From assembly GCF_009760925.1 (NCBI RefSeq), contig NZ_VRLV01000001.1, positions 496,001-560,000 of the forward strand: a stretch of DNA of 64,000 nt. The letters run 5' to 3'. Of the stretch, positions 51,529-61,258 are shown one piece after another; position 1 is the stretch's first letter, and each line of letters begins with the position of its first letter. The notes under the pieces were generated by a model. The model searched no databases. It saw only the letters and a program-made list of their open reading frames with translations, and was not told the origin of the DNA. A program made the position numbers and the translations under genes. Origin of the DNA: Nonomuraea typhae. Lineage in GTDB: Bacteria > Actinomycetota > Actinomycetes > Streptosporangiales > Streptosporangiaceae.

Positions 51529-52254
51529 TCACGTGTGGAAGGCCCGCCCCGGCGTGTGCCCGAACACCCGCCGGAAGGCGTCGATGAACGCGCTGGCCGA
51601 CGACCACCCGCACTGATGGGCCACCGTCGTCACCTGAGCCCCCTCGGCCAGCAGCACCAGCGCGTGGTGCAGCCGGAACTGGGCGCGCCACTGCGGGAAC
51701 GTCATCCCGAACTCCGCCCGGCAGAGCCTGGCCAGCGTCCGGTCGCTGGTGCCCGCGGCGGCGGCCAGCTCCGGCAGCGTTCGCTCCCCGGCCGGATCCG
51801 CGACGACCATCGCGCACACGGCCGCCAGCCGGGGATCGCGCGCCGCGGGCAGGTGCACGGGCCGTTCGGGGGCCGGCGCCCGGCGCAGCCGGTCCAGCAG
51901 CACCGCGCGCAGCAGCGGGTCGTCCGGCTCCTCCGAACAGGCCACGATCAGCTCGCGCAGCAGCGGCGTGACGGCCAGGACGGCCGGGCGGTCCAGGTTC
52001 AGCGGGTTCTCGCCCAGGCCGATCAGGCGCAGGTCGGTGCGCCCGTAGGCGCGGTGCTCGTGGACGGTTCCGGCCGGGATCCACAGGGCGCGGTTGCCCG
52101 GCGCCACCCAGGTGCCCGCGTCGGTGGTGATCGAGATGACGCCCTGGCGGGGGTAGGCGATCTGGTGGTCGTCGTGGCGGTGCGCGTCGATCAGGCCGCC
52201 GCCGGGCAGCGGGCGGACGCCGGTGGGCGCCTCGGGCGTGTGACGGACGGGCAT
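51529..52254 (-). CDS. AraC family regulator
   Basis: 241 residues. A small N-terminal cupin (DAHRHDDHQIAYPRQGVISI, WVAPGNRALWIPAGTVHEH) is followed by a C-terminal pair of helix-turn-helix motifs (LPELAAAAGTSDRTLARLCRAEFGMTF and QCGWSSASAFIDAFRRVFGHTPGRAF). GGAGG sits 5 bp before ATG 52254; a further in-frame ATG at 52266 overlaps that site. It is divergent from an Fsr-like MFS gene across an 84-bp gap with an inverted repeat. The usual inference is that it controls both genes. Confidence 0.92.
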   Translation of the reverse strand: MPVRHTPEAPTGVRPLPGGGLIDAHRHDDHQIAYPRQGVISITTDAGTWVAPGNRALWIPAGTVHEHRAYGRTDLRLIGLGENPLNLDRPAVLAVTPLLRELIVACSEEPDDPLLRAVLLDRLRRAPAPERPVHLPAARDPRLAAVCAMVVADPAGERTLPELAAAAGTSDRTLARLCRAEFGMTFPQWRAQFRLHHALVLLAEGAQVTTVAHQCGWSSASAFIDAFRRVFGHTPGRAFHT

Positions 52255-52275
52255 CCCGGCCTCCATGTGGCGGAT

Positions 52276-52304
52276 TTCCGGTATATGTTGGCACTTTATC
52301 GGAA
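52276..52304. promoter_or_regulatory. imperfect inverted repeat between araC-type and MFS genes
   Basis: TTCCGGTATA (52276-52285) and TTTATCGGAA (52295-52304) match as an inverted repeat at 8 of 10 positions. They lie in the A/T-richest part of the divergent promoter gap. A candidate operator for the AraC-type regulator. Confidence 0.45.
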
Positions 52305-52338
52305 GCGCGCCACCGCCTCGCCGGGTCACGATCGAAGG

Positions 52339-53466
52339 GTGCGCATCAACAGAATGGGCGTGCTGGCCGCCGGCCACGCCAGCGTCGACTTCTACCAGGG
52401 CGCCGTCCCGGCCGTCGTCCCGTTCCTGGTGGCCGAGCGTCACTACGGGTACGTGGCCGCCTCCGGGATCGTCCTGGCCGCCACGCTCCTGTCGTCGATC
52501 GTGCAGCCGCTGTTCGGGGCCGTCGCCGACCGGTGGCGGCTGGCCTGGCTGATCCCGGTCAGCATGCTCGTGACCGGGCTGGGGGCGGGACTGGCCGGAC
52601 CGGCGGGCTCCTACCCGCTGACGTGGCTGGCGATCGCGCTGTCGGGGCTGGGCGTGGCGGCCTACCATCCGGAGTCGGCCCGGCTGGCCAGGACCGTCAG
52701 TGGGGGCAGCCACGTGGGGATGAGCTGGTTCTCGCTGGGCGGCAACCTCGGGTTCGCGGTGGCGCCCCTGCTGGTGACGCCGCTGCTGTCGTGGGGCGGG
52801 CTGGCCGCCTCGCCGCTGCTCGTGCTTCCCGCCGCGCTCGGCTGCCTGGTGACGGTGGCCGCCATGCGCTCGGCCGGGCGGGGCGCGGGGGCCGGCCGTA
52901 CCGGGACGGACGCGAAGGACGACTGGCCGGCGTTCGTGCGGCTGGCGCTGGTGATGGGGCTGCGGTCGGTGGGCTACATCGGGCTGAGCACGTTCGTGGC
53001 GTTGTACGCCGGAGGGGGCACGGCCGGGGCGGTCGCGCTGTTCCTGCAGTTCGCGGGCGGGGCCGTGGGGACCATCCTGGGCGGGCGGCTGGCCACGCGG
53101 CTGGGGCGGGTGCGGACGCTGCGGCTGGCGTACGCGCTGGCGGTGCCCGCGCTCGCCGGGGTGGTGCTCGTGCCGGGGCCGGGGCTGTACGTGTTCGCGG
53201 CGGCCGCGGGGGTGACGTTGTACGTGCCGTTCTCGCTGCACGTCACGCTCGGGCAGGACTATCTGCCCCGCCATGCCGGTACGGCCAGCGGCGTCACGCT
53301 CGGGCTGGCGGTCAGCGCGGGGGGAGTGGCCAGCCCGCTGGTCGGGGCGCTGGCCGAGGCCACGTCGCTGCGGGTGGCGCTGCTGGCGCTGGCGGTCATG
53401 CCGCTGCTGGCCTGGCTGCTGGCGCGGCCGTTGCGGGAGCCGGCGGTCGCGGTGCCGTCGCGGTGA
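52339..53466 (+). CDS. MFS transporter of the fosmidomycin-resistance (Fsr) type
   Basis: 375 residues, twelve predicted helices. GHASVDFYQGAVPAVVPFLVAERHYGY and GVAAYHPESARLA are Fsr-family signatures, and FSLGGNLGFAVAPL follows. Family members export fosmidomycin and related compounds or have unknown physiological cargo. The start is either GTG 52339 or ATG 52354; neither has a clear ribosome-binding site at proper spacing, and GTG may be close to the transcript start. Its regulator is probably the divergent AraC-type gene. Confidence 0.88.
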   Translation: MRINRMGVLAAGHASVDFYQGAVPAVVPFLVAERHYGYVAASGIVLAATLLSSIVQPLFGAVADRWRLAWLIPVSMLVTGLGAGLAGPAGSYPLTWLAIALSGLGVAAYHPESARLARTVSGGSHVGMSWFSLGGNLGFAVAPLLVTPLLSWGGLAASPLLVLPAALGCLVTVAAMRSAGRGAGAGRTGTDAKDDWPAFVRLALVMGLRSVGYIGLSTFVALYAGGGTAGAVALFLQFAGGAVGTILGGRLATRLGRVRTLRLAYALAVPALAGVVLVPGPGLYVFAAAAGVTLYVPFSLHVTLGQDYLPRHAGTASGVTLGLAVSAGGVASPLVGALAEATSLRVALLALAVMPLLAWLLARPLREPAVAVPSR

Positions 53467-53472
53467 CGGGAC

Positions 53473-53507
53473 GGGATCCCAGCCCCGGAGGAATGGGCTG
53501 GGATCCC
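53473..53507. terminator. bidirectional terminator between convergent genes
   Basis: A perfect 13-bp stem, GGGATCCCAGCCC (53473-53485) with GGGCTGGGATCCC (53495-53507), and a 9-base loop. It fills the 53-bp gap between the MFS and D-aminoacylase stops. Confidence 0.88.
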
Positions 53508-53519
53508 CGGTTTGCGGCG

Positions 53520-54986
53520 TCAGCCCCGGACCGGGCGGCCGGGGAGGGCCGTGGGGACGATCCGGGAGTCGCGGACCACGAACGAGCCGTTCACGATCAC
53601 GTGGGTGAAGCCCGAGGACGGGTGGGCGGTGTCGGTGTAGGTGGCGCGGTCGGTGACGGCGTCGGGGTCGAAGACGGTCAGGTCGGCGTCGCAGCCCACC
53701 TGCACCCGGCCCTTGCGCCGCATCGCGGGCACCCCCGTGCCGACCACGTCGGCGGGCACGAGGCTGCAGCGCCGTACCGCTTCCTGAAGGCTGAGGACGC
53801 CGGTCTCCCGGGCGAGGCGCAGCGTGCGGCCGTAGGTGCCGGCCGTACGGGGATGGGTGACGGCGTCGGGGGCCAGGGGCCAGGCGAGCGGGTCGGGGGT
53901 GCCGGAGCGCCACAGCAGCGGGACGGCGTCGGTGGCGACCGCGGCGTCGGGGAAGGCCAGCGCCCGCTGGATGAAGGCGAACTGGGCGGGGTCGTCCTCG
54001 TCGAGCAGGTGGACGAAGGCGGCGGCGCCCGGGGTGTCGCGGCGGGCGGCGCGCAGCGCGTCATCGCCGGTCAGGCGGCCGTCGGCGCCGAGCAGGCCGA
54101 TCGCGTGGGCGGTCAGGCCGCGGCGGTGCAGGAGTTCGGGGGCCAGGAAGGCGGCGCCGATGCCGGTCATGCCGGCGCCGTAGGGGTATGCCTCCGTGGT
54201 GACGCGCGCGCCTTCGGCGCGGACCTTCTCCACCAGCCCGAGGACGCGGTCCACGTGCCGGATGGAGGTGCTGTTGACGTGGCAGTAGTGCATGTGGGCG
54301 CCGGTCTCGGCGGCGGCGCGGACGATCTCCTCGGCGCCGTCGATGGGGGTGGCGGGGTCCTGTTCGACGAGTTCGCGGGCGTGGGTGTAGGTGGGCAGGC
54401 CGGCGGAGGCGGCCAGGGCGGCGACGGCCAGGTACTCGGAGGGGTCGATGCGCGGGGCGTAGCCGACGAGGATGCCGATGCCGAGGGCGCCGTCGGCGAG
54501 GTCGGCCTCGAGCATGCCGAGGATGCGCTCGACGGCGGGGCGTGGCGCGGGGCGCTGCCAGTCCTCGTGGCCGATGTGGGCGAGGAAGTCCTCGAGGTCG
54601 CCGCCGGTCTCCACGCCGAGCAGGACGGCCATGCGGGCCACCGCCCAGGAGGTGGCGAAGCCGTGGTTGAGGGGGCGGCCCTCGGCGGCGGCCCTGCGGT
54701 AGGCGGCGGCGACGGGGTAGGCGCCGGCTTCGAGTTCGAGGACGGTGGTGACGCCGTCGAGGGCCTGGAGGCGGTGCCCGGCCACGTCCATGCTGTGGCT
54801 GTGCAGGTCGATGAAGCCGGGGCAGACGACGAGGCCGCCGAGGTCGAGCCGGGTGGCCCCGGTCAGGGGCGTCCCGGAGACGGCGCGGATGACGCCGCCG
54901 GCGATGCCGATGTCGCGGACGGCGTCCAGGCCGGTCTCCGGGTCGATGGCGCGGCCGTTGGCCAGAACCAGGTCGTAGGCGGTCAC
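53520..54986 (-). CDS. N-acyl-D-amino-acid deacylase family amidohydrolase
   Basis: 488 residues of the metal-dependent amidohydrolase superfamily. DLVLANGRAIDPETG opens the small beta-sandwich, and PGFIDLHSHSMD carries the metal-binding HxH-type motif. LELEAGAYP supplies the position of the ligand typical of D-aminoacylases, and GYAPRIDPSEYLAVAALAASAGLPTYTHARE and HMHYCHVNST supply further His ligands. DADLTVFDPDAVTDRATYTD ends the domain. It likely releases D-amino acids from N-acyl forms. Its GTG start overlaps the MFS stop (GTGA), so uptake and hydrolysis are coupled. Confidence 0.9.
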   Translation of the reverse strand: MTAYDLVLANGRAIDPETGLDAVRDIGIAGGVIRAVSGTPLTGATRLDLGGLVVCPGFIDLHSHSMDVAGHRLQALDGVTTVLELEAGAYPVAAAYRRAAAEGRPLNHGFATSWAVARMAVLLGVETGGDLEDFLAHIGHEDWQRPAPRPAVERILGMLEADLADGALGIGILVGYAPRIDPSEYLAVAALAASAGLPTYTHARELVEQDPATPIDGAEEIVRAAAETGAHMHYCHVNSTSIRHVDRVLGLVEKVRAEGARVTTEAYPYGAGMTGIGAAFLAPELLHRRGLTAHAIGLLGADGRLTGDDALRAARRDTPGAAAFVHLLDEDDPAQFAFIQRALAFPDAAVATDAVPLLWRSGTPDPLAWPLAPDAVTHPRTAGTYGRTLRLARETGVLSLQEAVRRCSLVPADVVGTGVPAMRRKGRVQVGCDADLTVFDPDAVTDRATYTDTAHPSSGFTHVIVNGSFVVRDSRIVPTALPGRPVRG

Positions 54987-56236
54987 ACAGTCTCCTTGGT
55001 GGCGAGGGTGAACTGTTCCGGGCGTTGCGGGACGATGACGGCGATCAGCGCGCCGAGCACGGTGGTGGCGATGAGCAGGCCGAAGGCGGCGGCGTAGGAG
55101 AAACGATCGACGAGCGCGCCCATGAGCACGGGGGCCAGGACGCCCGCGATCTGGCCGCCGACGTTGACGACGCCCATGCCGGAGCCGATGACGGCGGGCG
55201 GCAGCGCCCGGAACGGCATGCCGAGGATGCCCATGGTGGACAGGCCCGCCACGGCCAGGGCGAGGGTCTGGTAGACGGTGAAGCCGGCGGCGGTCTCGGC
55301 CCGGAGCATGAGCACGAGCAGCGCGGCGGTGACCAGCAGCAGCGGGATGACGTAGAGCCGGGCGCGGTCGTGGAAGTAGCGGTCGAACAGCCAGCCGCCG
55401 GCGAAGGTGGAGGCGCACATGACCAGGCTGGGGATGGCGCTCAGGATGCCGGTGCCGATGAGGGAGATGCCGCGTTCTTCCAGCAGGTAGCTGGGTACCC
55501 AGGTCATCATGCCGTAGCCGAGCATGTTGGTCGCGCAGAACAGCGCGGCGAACTTCCACACCGAGGCCGAGCGCAGCACGTCGGAGAAGGGTACGGCGTG
55601 GCGTCCGGTGCGGTCGGAGCCGTTGAGGTGGGCGGGCAGGGGCGGCGGCAGCATCTTCCAGAGCAGGAAGCCGATGACCACCCCGGCCGCGGCGGTGACC
55701 CAGAAGGTGTGCTTCCAGCCGAGCACGAGGATGAGCGGCGCCACGATGAGCGGGGCGACGCCGGCGCCGAGCTGGTTGGAGGCGAGCATGGATCCGGCGG
55801 CCCGGCCGCGCGCCTCGGGGGTGGTGCGTTCGGCCATGGCCTTGAAGGAGGCGCCGGGGAACAGTCCCTGCCCGACGCCGAACAACGCGCGGATGACCAG
55901 GAGCGAGACCAGTCCCCAGGCCAGGCCGGTGAGCGCGGTGAAGACCGACCACAGCACCAGGGAGACCATGAGCTGGCGGCGGGCGCCGTAGCGGTCGGCG
56001 AGGATGCCGCCGGGCACCTGGCACAGCAGGTACACGATGGAGAAGACGGTGATGAGCCAGCCCTGCTCGGTCTTGGTGAGGGAGAACTCCGCGCCGATGA
56101 ACGGCAGCGCGACCGCCATCATGACGCGGTCGATGTAGTCGATCACCCACACGCCCATGAGCAGGCCGACCGTGACCGCGGCGGTTCTGCGGACCTGGGC
56201 GGGCGGCAGGGCGGGGGTGGTTTCGGCTAGTCCCAT
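54983..56236 (-). CDS. ACS-type MFS transporter (anion:cation symporter family)
   Basis: 417 residues, twelve predicted helices. VWVIDYIDRVMMAVALPFIGAEFSLTKTEQG in the first helix pair and GGILADRYGARRQL in the loop are signatures of the ACS family, which takes up organic anions such as sugar acids or phthalate. GGAGG lies 7 bp before ATG 56236; the upstream extension in frame has none. Coupling to the D-aminoacylase gene suggests an N-acyl amino acid or related anion as cargo. That is inference from context. Confidence 0.88.
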   Translation of the reverse strand: MGLAETTPALPPAQVRRTAAVTVGLLMGVWVIDYIDRVMMAVALPFIGAEFSLTKTEQGWLITVFSIVYLLCQVPGGILADRYGARRQLMVSLVLWSVFTALTGLAWGLVSLLVIRALFGVGQGLFPGASFKAMAERTTPEARGRAAGSMLASNQLGAGVAPLIVAPLILVLGWKHTFWVTAAAGVVIGFLLWKMLPPPLPAHLNGSDRTGRHAVPFSDVLRSASVWKFAALFCATNMLGYGMMTWVPSYLLEERGISLIGTGILSAIPSLVMCASTFAGGWLFDRYFHDRARLYVIPLLLVTAALLVLMLRAETAAGFTVYQTLALAVAGLSTMGILGMPFRALPPAVIGSGMGVVNVGGQIAGVLAPVLMGALVDRFSYAAAFGLLIATTVLGALIAVIVPQRPEQFTLATKETV

Positions 56237-56393
56237 GCGTGGTCCTCCGGGGCCTGGAATGCCTTTCGGCAACCCTGCGTCAGCCCGGCGCGCGAAAGCT
56301 TCGTGGAGGAGGATGAAGTGTGCGGGGAGGCACTGTGCTGGAGGACGAACCGTCCGGATGGTGGACGAAACGGGGAGGGGTGGCGACCTTCCG

Positions 56394-56407
56394 TAGACTA
56401 GGGAAGG
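56394..56407 (+). promoter_or_regulatory. -10 element placing the hisD transcript start at its GTG
   Basis: TAGACT at 56394-56399 is a good -10 hexamer whose expected start point (7-8 bp downstream) coincides with the hisD GTG at 56407. No ribosome-binding site fits. No clear -35 was seen. Confidence 0.5.
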
Positions 56408-57744
56408 TGATTTCCCGTATCGACATGCGCGGTTCCCTTCCGGAGAACCTGCGCGACGTGCTGCCCCGCGCCGAACTCGACGTCGAGGCCGCCCTGGAGA
56501 AGGTGCGGCCCATCTGCGAGGACGTGCGCCATCGCGGGGCGGCAGCCGTACGGGAGCTGACCGCCAGGTTCGACGGGGTCGAGACCGCCTCCGCGCGCGT
56601 GCCGGAGGAGGAGATCGGCCGGGCGCTGGCCGAGCTCGACCCGAAGGTGCGGGCGGCGCTGGAGGAGTCGATCAGGCGGGCCCGCAAGGTCCACCGCGAC
56701 CAGCGGCGCACCGACACCACGACCGAGGTGGTGCCCGGCGGCACGGTCACCGAGCGGTGGGTGCCGGTGGAGCGGGTGGGGCTGTACGTGCCGGGCGGGC
56801 GCGCGGTCTACCCGTCGAGCGTGGTCATGAACGTGGTCCCGGCGCAGGAGGCCGGGGTGGGTTCGCTGGCGGTCACCAGCCCCGCGCAGCGGGAGTTCGG
56901 CGGGCTGCCGCACCCGACGATCCTGGCGGCGTGCGCGCTGCTGGGCGTCGACGAGGTCTACAACGCGGGCGGCGCGCAGGCGGTGGCCATGTTCGCCTAC
57001 GGCACCGAGGAGTGCGCCCCGGTCGCGATGGTGACCGGGCCGGGCAACATCTGGGTGGCGGCGGCCAAGCGGCTGCTCAAGGGCCGTATCGGCATCGACT
57101 CCGAGGCGGGCCCGACCGAGATCGCGATCCTGGCCGACGCCACGGCCGACCCGGCGCACGTGGCGGCCGACCTGATCAGCCAGGCCGAGCACGACGTGAT
57201 CGCCGCCGCGGTGCTGGTCACCGACAGCGTGGAGCTGGCCGAGGCGGTGGAGCGGGAGCTGCCGGGCCAGGTGGCGGCCACCAAGCACGGCGACCGCATC
57301 GCCGAGGCGCTGGGCGGCAGGCAGTCGGGGATCGTGCTGGTGTCCGGGCTGGAGGACGGGCTGAAGGTGGTCGACGCCTACGCGGCCGAGCACCTGGAGA
57401 TCCACACCGCCGACGCGGCCGCGGTGGCGGCGCGGGTGCGCAACGCCGGCGCGATCTTCGTGGGCACCTACGCGCCGGTGTCGCTGGGCGACTACCTGGC
57501 CGGCTCCAACCACGTGCTGCCGACGGGCGGCTGCGCCTGTCACTCCAGCGGGCTGTCGGTGCAGACGTTCCTGCGCGGCATCCACGTGGTGGACTACACC
57601 CGCGAGGCGCTGGCGCAGGCCGCCGCGCACGTGTCGGTGCTGGCCGACGCCGAAGACCTGCCCGCCCACGGCGCGGCGATCCGCGCCCGTTTTGCCGAAG
57701 GCGAACTAAGCGAACTCAGCTCCTGGGAAGTGCCGAACACGTGA
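56407..57744 (+). CDS. hisD: histidinol dehydrogenase
   Basis: Last two steps of histidine synthesis (histidinol to histidine with NAD). 445 residues, standard length. [44 protein letters not shown] and [12 protein letters not shown] are core motifs. [11 protein letters not shown] and YAAEHLEI supply catalytic and zinc-binding His and Gln, and SNHVLPTGG the second zinc ligand. GTG 56407 is the most likely start, probably on a leaderless mRNA. First gene of the operon; its TGA overlaps hisC by 4 bp. Confidence 0.96.
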   Translation: MISRIDMRGSLPENLRDVLPRAELDVEAALEKVRPICEDVRHRGAAAVRELTARFDGVETASARVPEEEIGRALAELDPKVRAALEESIRRARKVHRDQRRTDTTTEVVPGGTVTERWVPVERVGLYVPGGRAVYPSSVVMNVVPAQEAGVGSLAVTSPAQREFGGLPHPTILAACALLGVDEVYNAGGAQAVAMFAYGTEECAPVAMVTGPGNIWVAAAKRLLKGRIGIDSEAGPTEIAILADATADPAHVAADLISQAEHDVIAAAVLVTDSVELAEAVERELPGQVAATKHGDRIAEALGGRQSGIVLVSGLEDGLKVVDAYAAEHLEIHTADAAAVAARVRNAGAIFVGTYAPVSLGDYLAGSNHVLPTGGCACHSSGLSVQTFLRGIHVVDYTREALAQAAAHVSVLADAEDLPAHGAAIRARFAEGELSELSSWEVPNT

Positions 57745-58811
57745 GGCTGGAAGACCTGCCGCTGCGCGACGATCTGCGGGGGAGGACGCCCTACGGCGCG
57801 CCCCAGATCGACGTGCCGATCCGGCTCAACACCAACGAGAACCCCTACGAGCCCTCCAAGGCCCTGGTCGACGACCTGGCCGAGGAGGTGCGCCGCAGCG
57901 CCGCCACGCTGAACCGCTACCCCGATCGCGACGCGGTGGAGCTGCGCGCCGACCTGGCCGCCTACCTCGGTCACGGGCTCACCGGCGAGCAGGTGTGGGC
58001 GGCCAACGGCTCCAACGAGGTGCTCCAGCAGATCCTGCAGGCGTTCGGCGGCCACGGCCGCAGCGCGCTGGGCTTCGAGCCGTCCTACTCCATGCACCCG
58101 ATCATCACCTCGGGCACGAGCACCGAGTGGGTGGACGGCATGCGGGAGGAGGACTTCACCCTCGACCCGGGCAAGGCGGTGGCCGCGATCGAGGAGCACC
58201 GGCCGAGCATCGTCTTCCTGACCTCGCCGAACAACCCGACGGGCACGGCGCTGCCGATGGCGACGATCCGGGCGGTGCTGGAGGCTGCGCCCGGCATGGT
58301 GGTGGTGGACGAGGCATACGCCGAGTTCGCCCGGGAGGGCACGCCGTCGGCGCTGACGCTGCTGCCGGAGTTCCCCCGGATGATCGTCACGCGGACGATG
58401 TCCAAGGCGTTCGCGATGGCCGGGACGCGCGTGGGGTATCTGGCCGCGCATCCGGCGGTGGTGCAGGCGTTGCTGCTGGTCCGCCTGCCGTACCACCTGT
58501 CGACGCTCACGCAGGTGGCGGCGCGTACGGCGCTGCGGCACCGGGCGGAGCTGCTCGGCGGGGTGGCGGCGCTGCGGCGGGAGCGGGACGAGACCGTGGC
58601 GTGGCTGCGTGCTCAGGGGTTGACGGTGGCCGATTCGGACGCCAATTTCGTGTTGTTCGGCCGGTTCGAACACCGCAAGGCGGTGTGGCAGGGGCTCCTC
58701 GACCGGGGAGTGCTCATTCGCGAGGTCGGGCCACCGCAGTGGCTCCGGGTCTCGATCGGCACCGGTGAGGAGATGGCGGCCTTCCGCGCCGCTCTGGAGG
58801 GAGTGCTGTGA
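57741..58811 (+). CDS. hisC: histidinol-phosphate aminotransferase
   Basis: PLP enzyme converting imidazole acetol-phosphate to histidinol-phosphate. 356 residues. [13 protein letters not shown] starts the fold-type I domain, TSPNNPTGT and [10 protein letters not shown] contact PLP, and K222 in [10 protein letters not shown] is the Schiff-base lysine; [10 protein letters not shown] is the C-terminal Arg motif. Start and stop overlap hisD and hisB by 4 bp each. Confidence 0.96.
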   Translation: MRLEDLPLRDDLRGRTPYGAPQIDVPIRLNTNENPYEPSKALVDDLAEEVRRSAATLNRYPDRDAVELRADLAAYLGHGLTGEQVWAANGSNEVLQQILQAFGGHGRSALGFEPSYSMHPIITSGTSTEWVDGMREEDFTLDPGKAVAAIEEHRPSIVFLTSPNNPTGTALPMATIRAVLEAAPGMVVVDEAYAEFAREGTPSALTLLPEFPRMIVTRTMSKAFAMAGTRVGYLAAHPAVVQALLLVRLPYHLSTLTQVAARTALRHRAELLGGVAALRRERDETVAWLRAQGLTVADSDANFVLFGRFEHRKAVWQGLLDRGVLIREVGPPQWLRVSIGTGEEMAAFRAALEGVL

Positions 58812-59401
58812 GCAGGATCGGCCGCGTGGAGAGGGCCACCAAGGAGACGACGGTGCTGGTCGAGGTGAACCTCGACGGCACGGGGCAGGTCGAGGTGTCC
58901 ACCGGGGTGGGGTTCTACGACCACATGCTGAACCAGCTGGGCAAGCACGGGCTGTTCGATCTGACCGTCAAGACCGAGGGCGACCTCCACATCGACTCCC
59001 ACCACACGATGGAGGACACGGCGCTGGCGCTGGGCGCGGCCTTCCGGCAGGCGCTGGGCGACAAGTCGGGCATCAGGCGGTTCGGTAGTGCGTCGTGCCC
59101 GCTGGACGAGTCCCTGGCCAACGTGACCGTGGACCTGTCGGGCCGGCCGTACCTCGTGCACTCCGAGCCCGAGGGCATGGCGCCCATGATCGGGCCCGAG
59201 TACGACACGACGATGACCCGGCACATCCTGGAGTCGTTCGTGGCGCAGGCGGCGATCTGCCTGCACGTGCACGTGCCCTACGGGCGCAACGCGCACCACA
59301 TCGTCGAGGCGCAGTTCAAGGCGCTGGCCAGGGCGCTGCGCGAGGCGAGCGAGCCCGACCCGCGCGCCTCGGGAGTGCCCTCGACCAAGGGCGTGCTATG
59401 A
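58808..59401 (+). CDS. hisB: imidazoleglycerol-phosphate dehydratase
   Basis: Manganese-dependent dehydratase of the histidine pathway, 197 residues, monofunctional as usual in actinobacteria. The duplicated metal-binding motifs are [16 protein letters not shown] and [31 protein letters not shown] is the first signature. GTG start overlaps the hisC stop and the end overlaps the small membrane gene. Confidence 0.96.
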   Translation: MSRIGRVERATKETTVLVEVNLDGTGQVEVSTGVGFYDHMLNQLGKHGLFDLTVKTEGDLHIDSHHTMEDTALALGAAFRQALGDKSGIRRFGSASCPLDESLANVTVDLSGRPYLVHSEPEGMAPMIGPEYDTTMTRHILESFVAQAAICLHVHVPYGRNAHHIVEAQFKALARALREASEPDPRASGVPSTKGVL

Positions 59402-59553
59402 GTGAGAACCTGATCGCCTACGCGATGGTGTTCATCGGGCTGTTCCTGTTCGGCGGGGTGTTCTCGCTGCTCAAGCAGGGGCTGAAGCTGGGGGCGGTGT
59501 TCTGCGCCCTCGGCGGGGTCATGGCGATCACGGCGGGGGTGCTGTGGTGGTGA
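59398..59553 (+). CDS. 51-residue membrane protein in the his operon
   Basis: A short gene fixed by overlaps at both ends: ATG 59398 overlaps the hisB stop, and its TGA overlaps the hisH start. The product is almost wholly hydrophobic, with two helices ([21 protein letters not shown] and [19 protein letters not shown]) joined by KQGLKLG. No family was recognised; similar small membrane proteins sit between hisB and hisH in related genomes. Its role in histidine synthesis, if any, is unknown. Confidence 0.8.
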   Translation: MSENLIAYAMVFIGLFLFGGVFSLLKQGLKLGAVFCALGGVMAITAGVLWW

Positions 59554-60179
59554 CCAAGGACGTCGTGGTGCTCGACTACGGCTCGGGCAATCTGCGCTCG
59601 GCCGAGCGCGCGCTGGCGCGGACCGGCGCGAACGTGACGGTGAGCGCCGACTTCGACACCGCGCTCAACGCCGACGGCCTGGTCGTGCCCGGGGTGGGCG
59701 CGTTCGCGGCGTGCATGGCCGGGCTGACGGCCGTGCGCGGCGAGCAGATCATCGGCCGCCGGCTCGCCGGTGGCCGTCCGGTGCTGGGCATCTGCGTCGG
59801 CATGCAGGTGCTGTTCGCCCGCGGCGTGGAGCACGGCGTGGAGACCGAGGGCTGCGGCGAGTGGCCGGGCACGGTCGAGCGCCTGGAGGCCCCGGTGCTG
59901 CCGCACATGGGCTGGAACACCGTCAAGGCGCCCCAGGACAGCGTGCTGTTCGCGGGCGTGGAGGAGGAGCGTTTCTACTTCGTGCACTCCTACGGCGTGC
60001 GCGAGTGGGAGCTGACGCCCGGCGACGGGTTCGCCCAGCCGGTGGTGACGTGGGCCGAGCACGGCGTGCCGTTCGTGGCGGCCGTGGAGAACGGGCCGCT
60101 GATGGCCGCCCAGTTCCACCCCGAGAAGTCCGGGGACGCGGGAGCCGTACTCCTGAAGAACTGGGTCGGCACGCTGTGA
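59550..60179 (+). CDS. hisH: imidazole glycerol phosphate synthase, glutaminase subunit
   Basis: Class I glutamine amidotransferase that feeds ammonia to HisF. 209 residues from GTG 59550, chosen because it overlaps the previous stop as at the other junctions; in-frame GTGs at 59547 and 59544 are possible. [12 protein letters not shown] opens the protein, C82 in [11 protein letters not shown] is the nucleophile, and [11 protein letters not shown] completes the triad. The partner hisF lies three genes downstream. Confidence 0.95.
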   Translation: MTKDVVVLDYGSGNLRSAERALARTGANVTVSADFDTALNADGLVVPGVGAFAACMAGLTAVRGEQIIGRRLAGGRPVLGICVGMQVLFARGVEHGVETEGCGEWPGTVERLEAPVLPHMGWNTVKAPQDSVLFAGVEEERFYFVHSYGVREWELTPGDGFAQPVVTWAEHGVPFVAAVENGPLMAAQFHPEKSGDAGAVLLKNWVGTL

Positions 60180-60186
60180 CCCCGCG

Positions 60187-60516
60187 GTGAGCAAGGAGCG
60201 TGCGCGGCGGCGCGCCCTGCGCGAGGCCGAGCGCGCGGAGGCGATGCGGCGCAATGAGGAGCGGCAGGCGCGGGCCGCGCGCCGCCGCGTCCTGCTGTCG
60301 CGGATTGCGCCGCGGCCGGTGCGCTTCGCCCGCCAGGGCGGGGTGCTGGCCCGCCGCCATCGCATCCAGAACGTGATCGTCCTGGGTGTCTTCCTCGTCG
60401 TGCAGCTCGTGGTGTGGCTGATCTGGCGCACGCCCGCGATCAGCTTCGGGGTGCTCGTCTTCTCGGTGTTGTTCGTCCCTGTCGTCGTGACCCTTGCCTT
60501 CAACCGGAGGATCTGA
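60187..60516 (+). CDS. 109-residue membrane protein with Arg/Glu-rich head, in the his operon
   Basis: A GTG-started gene 7 bp after hisH and directly abutting priA. The N-terminal 60 residues are extremely rich in Arg, Glu and Ala (SKERARRRALREAERAEAMRR) and should form a charged helix. Two hydrophobic helices follow (IQNVIVLGVFLVVQLVVWLIW and FGVLVFSVLFVPVVVTLAF). The basic head could bind RNA, phospholipid or a ribosome, but no family or function is recognised. Confidence 0.82.
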   Translation: MSKERARRRALREAERAEAMRRNEERQARAARRRVLLSRIAPRPVRFARQGGVLARRHRIQNVIVLGVFLVVQLVVWLIWRTPAISFGVLVFSVLFVPVVVTLAFNRRI

Positions 60517-61239
60517 ATGTCGCTTGTTTTGCTCCCGGCCGTGGACGTCGTGGACGGCCAGGCCGTACGCCTCGTCCAGGGTGAGGCGGGGACGGAGACC
60601 GGCTACGGCGACCCGCTCGCCGCCGCACTGGCCTGGCAGGAGGCGGGTGCGGAGTGGATCCACCTGGTGGATCTCGACGCCGCCTTCGGCCGGGGCGGCA
60701 ACCACGAGCAGATCGCCGAGGTGATCGGCCGGTTGGACGTGAACGTGGAGCTGTCCGGCGGCATCCGTGACGACGCCTCGCTGGCCGCGGCGCTGGCGAC
60801 GGGCTGCCGCCGGGTCAACATCGGCACCGCCGCCCTGGAGAGCCCGGAGTGGTGCCGGAAGATCATCGCCGAGCACGGTGACAAGATCGCGGTCGGGCTG
60901 GACGTGCGCGGCACCACCGTGGCCACGCGCGGCTGGACGGAGGAGGCCGGCGATCTGTGGCAGACGCTGGAGCGGCTGGAGGCCGACGGCTGCCCGCGCT
61001 ACGTGGTCACGGACGTGACCAAGGACGGCACGCTGCGGGGCCCGAACCTCGAGCTGCTGGCCGAGTTCTGCTCGCGCACGCGGCGGCCGGTCGTGGCCAG
61101 CGGCGGCGTCTCCAGCCTGGAGGACCTGGTGGCCCTGGCCGGCCTGGTTCCCCAGGGCCTGGAGGGCGCCATCGTCGGCCGGGCGCTGTACGCGCGGGCG
61201 TTCACGCTGGAGAACGCGCTGGATGCGGTCCGCGTTTAG
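60517..61239 (+). CDS. priA: phosphoribosyl isomerase A (HisA, probably bifunctional PriA)
   Basis: TIM-barrel isomerase of 240 residues. In actinobacteria lacking trpF, PriA serves both histidine and tryptophan synthesis. [29 protein letters not shown] with catalytic D10, then [15 protein letters not shown] and [18 protein letters not shown], matches actinobacterial PriA closely. Dual function is inferred from that clade, since trpF presence cannot be tested here. ATG starts directly after the preceding stop. Confidence 0.94.
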   Translation: MSLVLLPAVDVVDGQAVRLVQGEAGTETGYGDPLAAALAWQEAGAEWIHLVDLDAAFGRGGNHEQIAEVIGRLDVNVELSGGIRDDASLAAALATGCRRVNIGTAALESPEWCRKIIAEHGDKIAVGLDVRGTTVATRGWTEEAGDLWQTLERLEADGCPRYVVTDVTKDGTLRGPNLELLAEFCSRTRRPVVASGGVSSLEDLVALAGLVPQGLEGAIVGRALYARAFTLENALDAVRV

Positions 61240-61258
61240 TTCGGTGGGAGGGGGCGTG

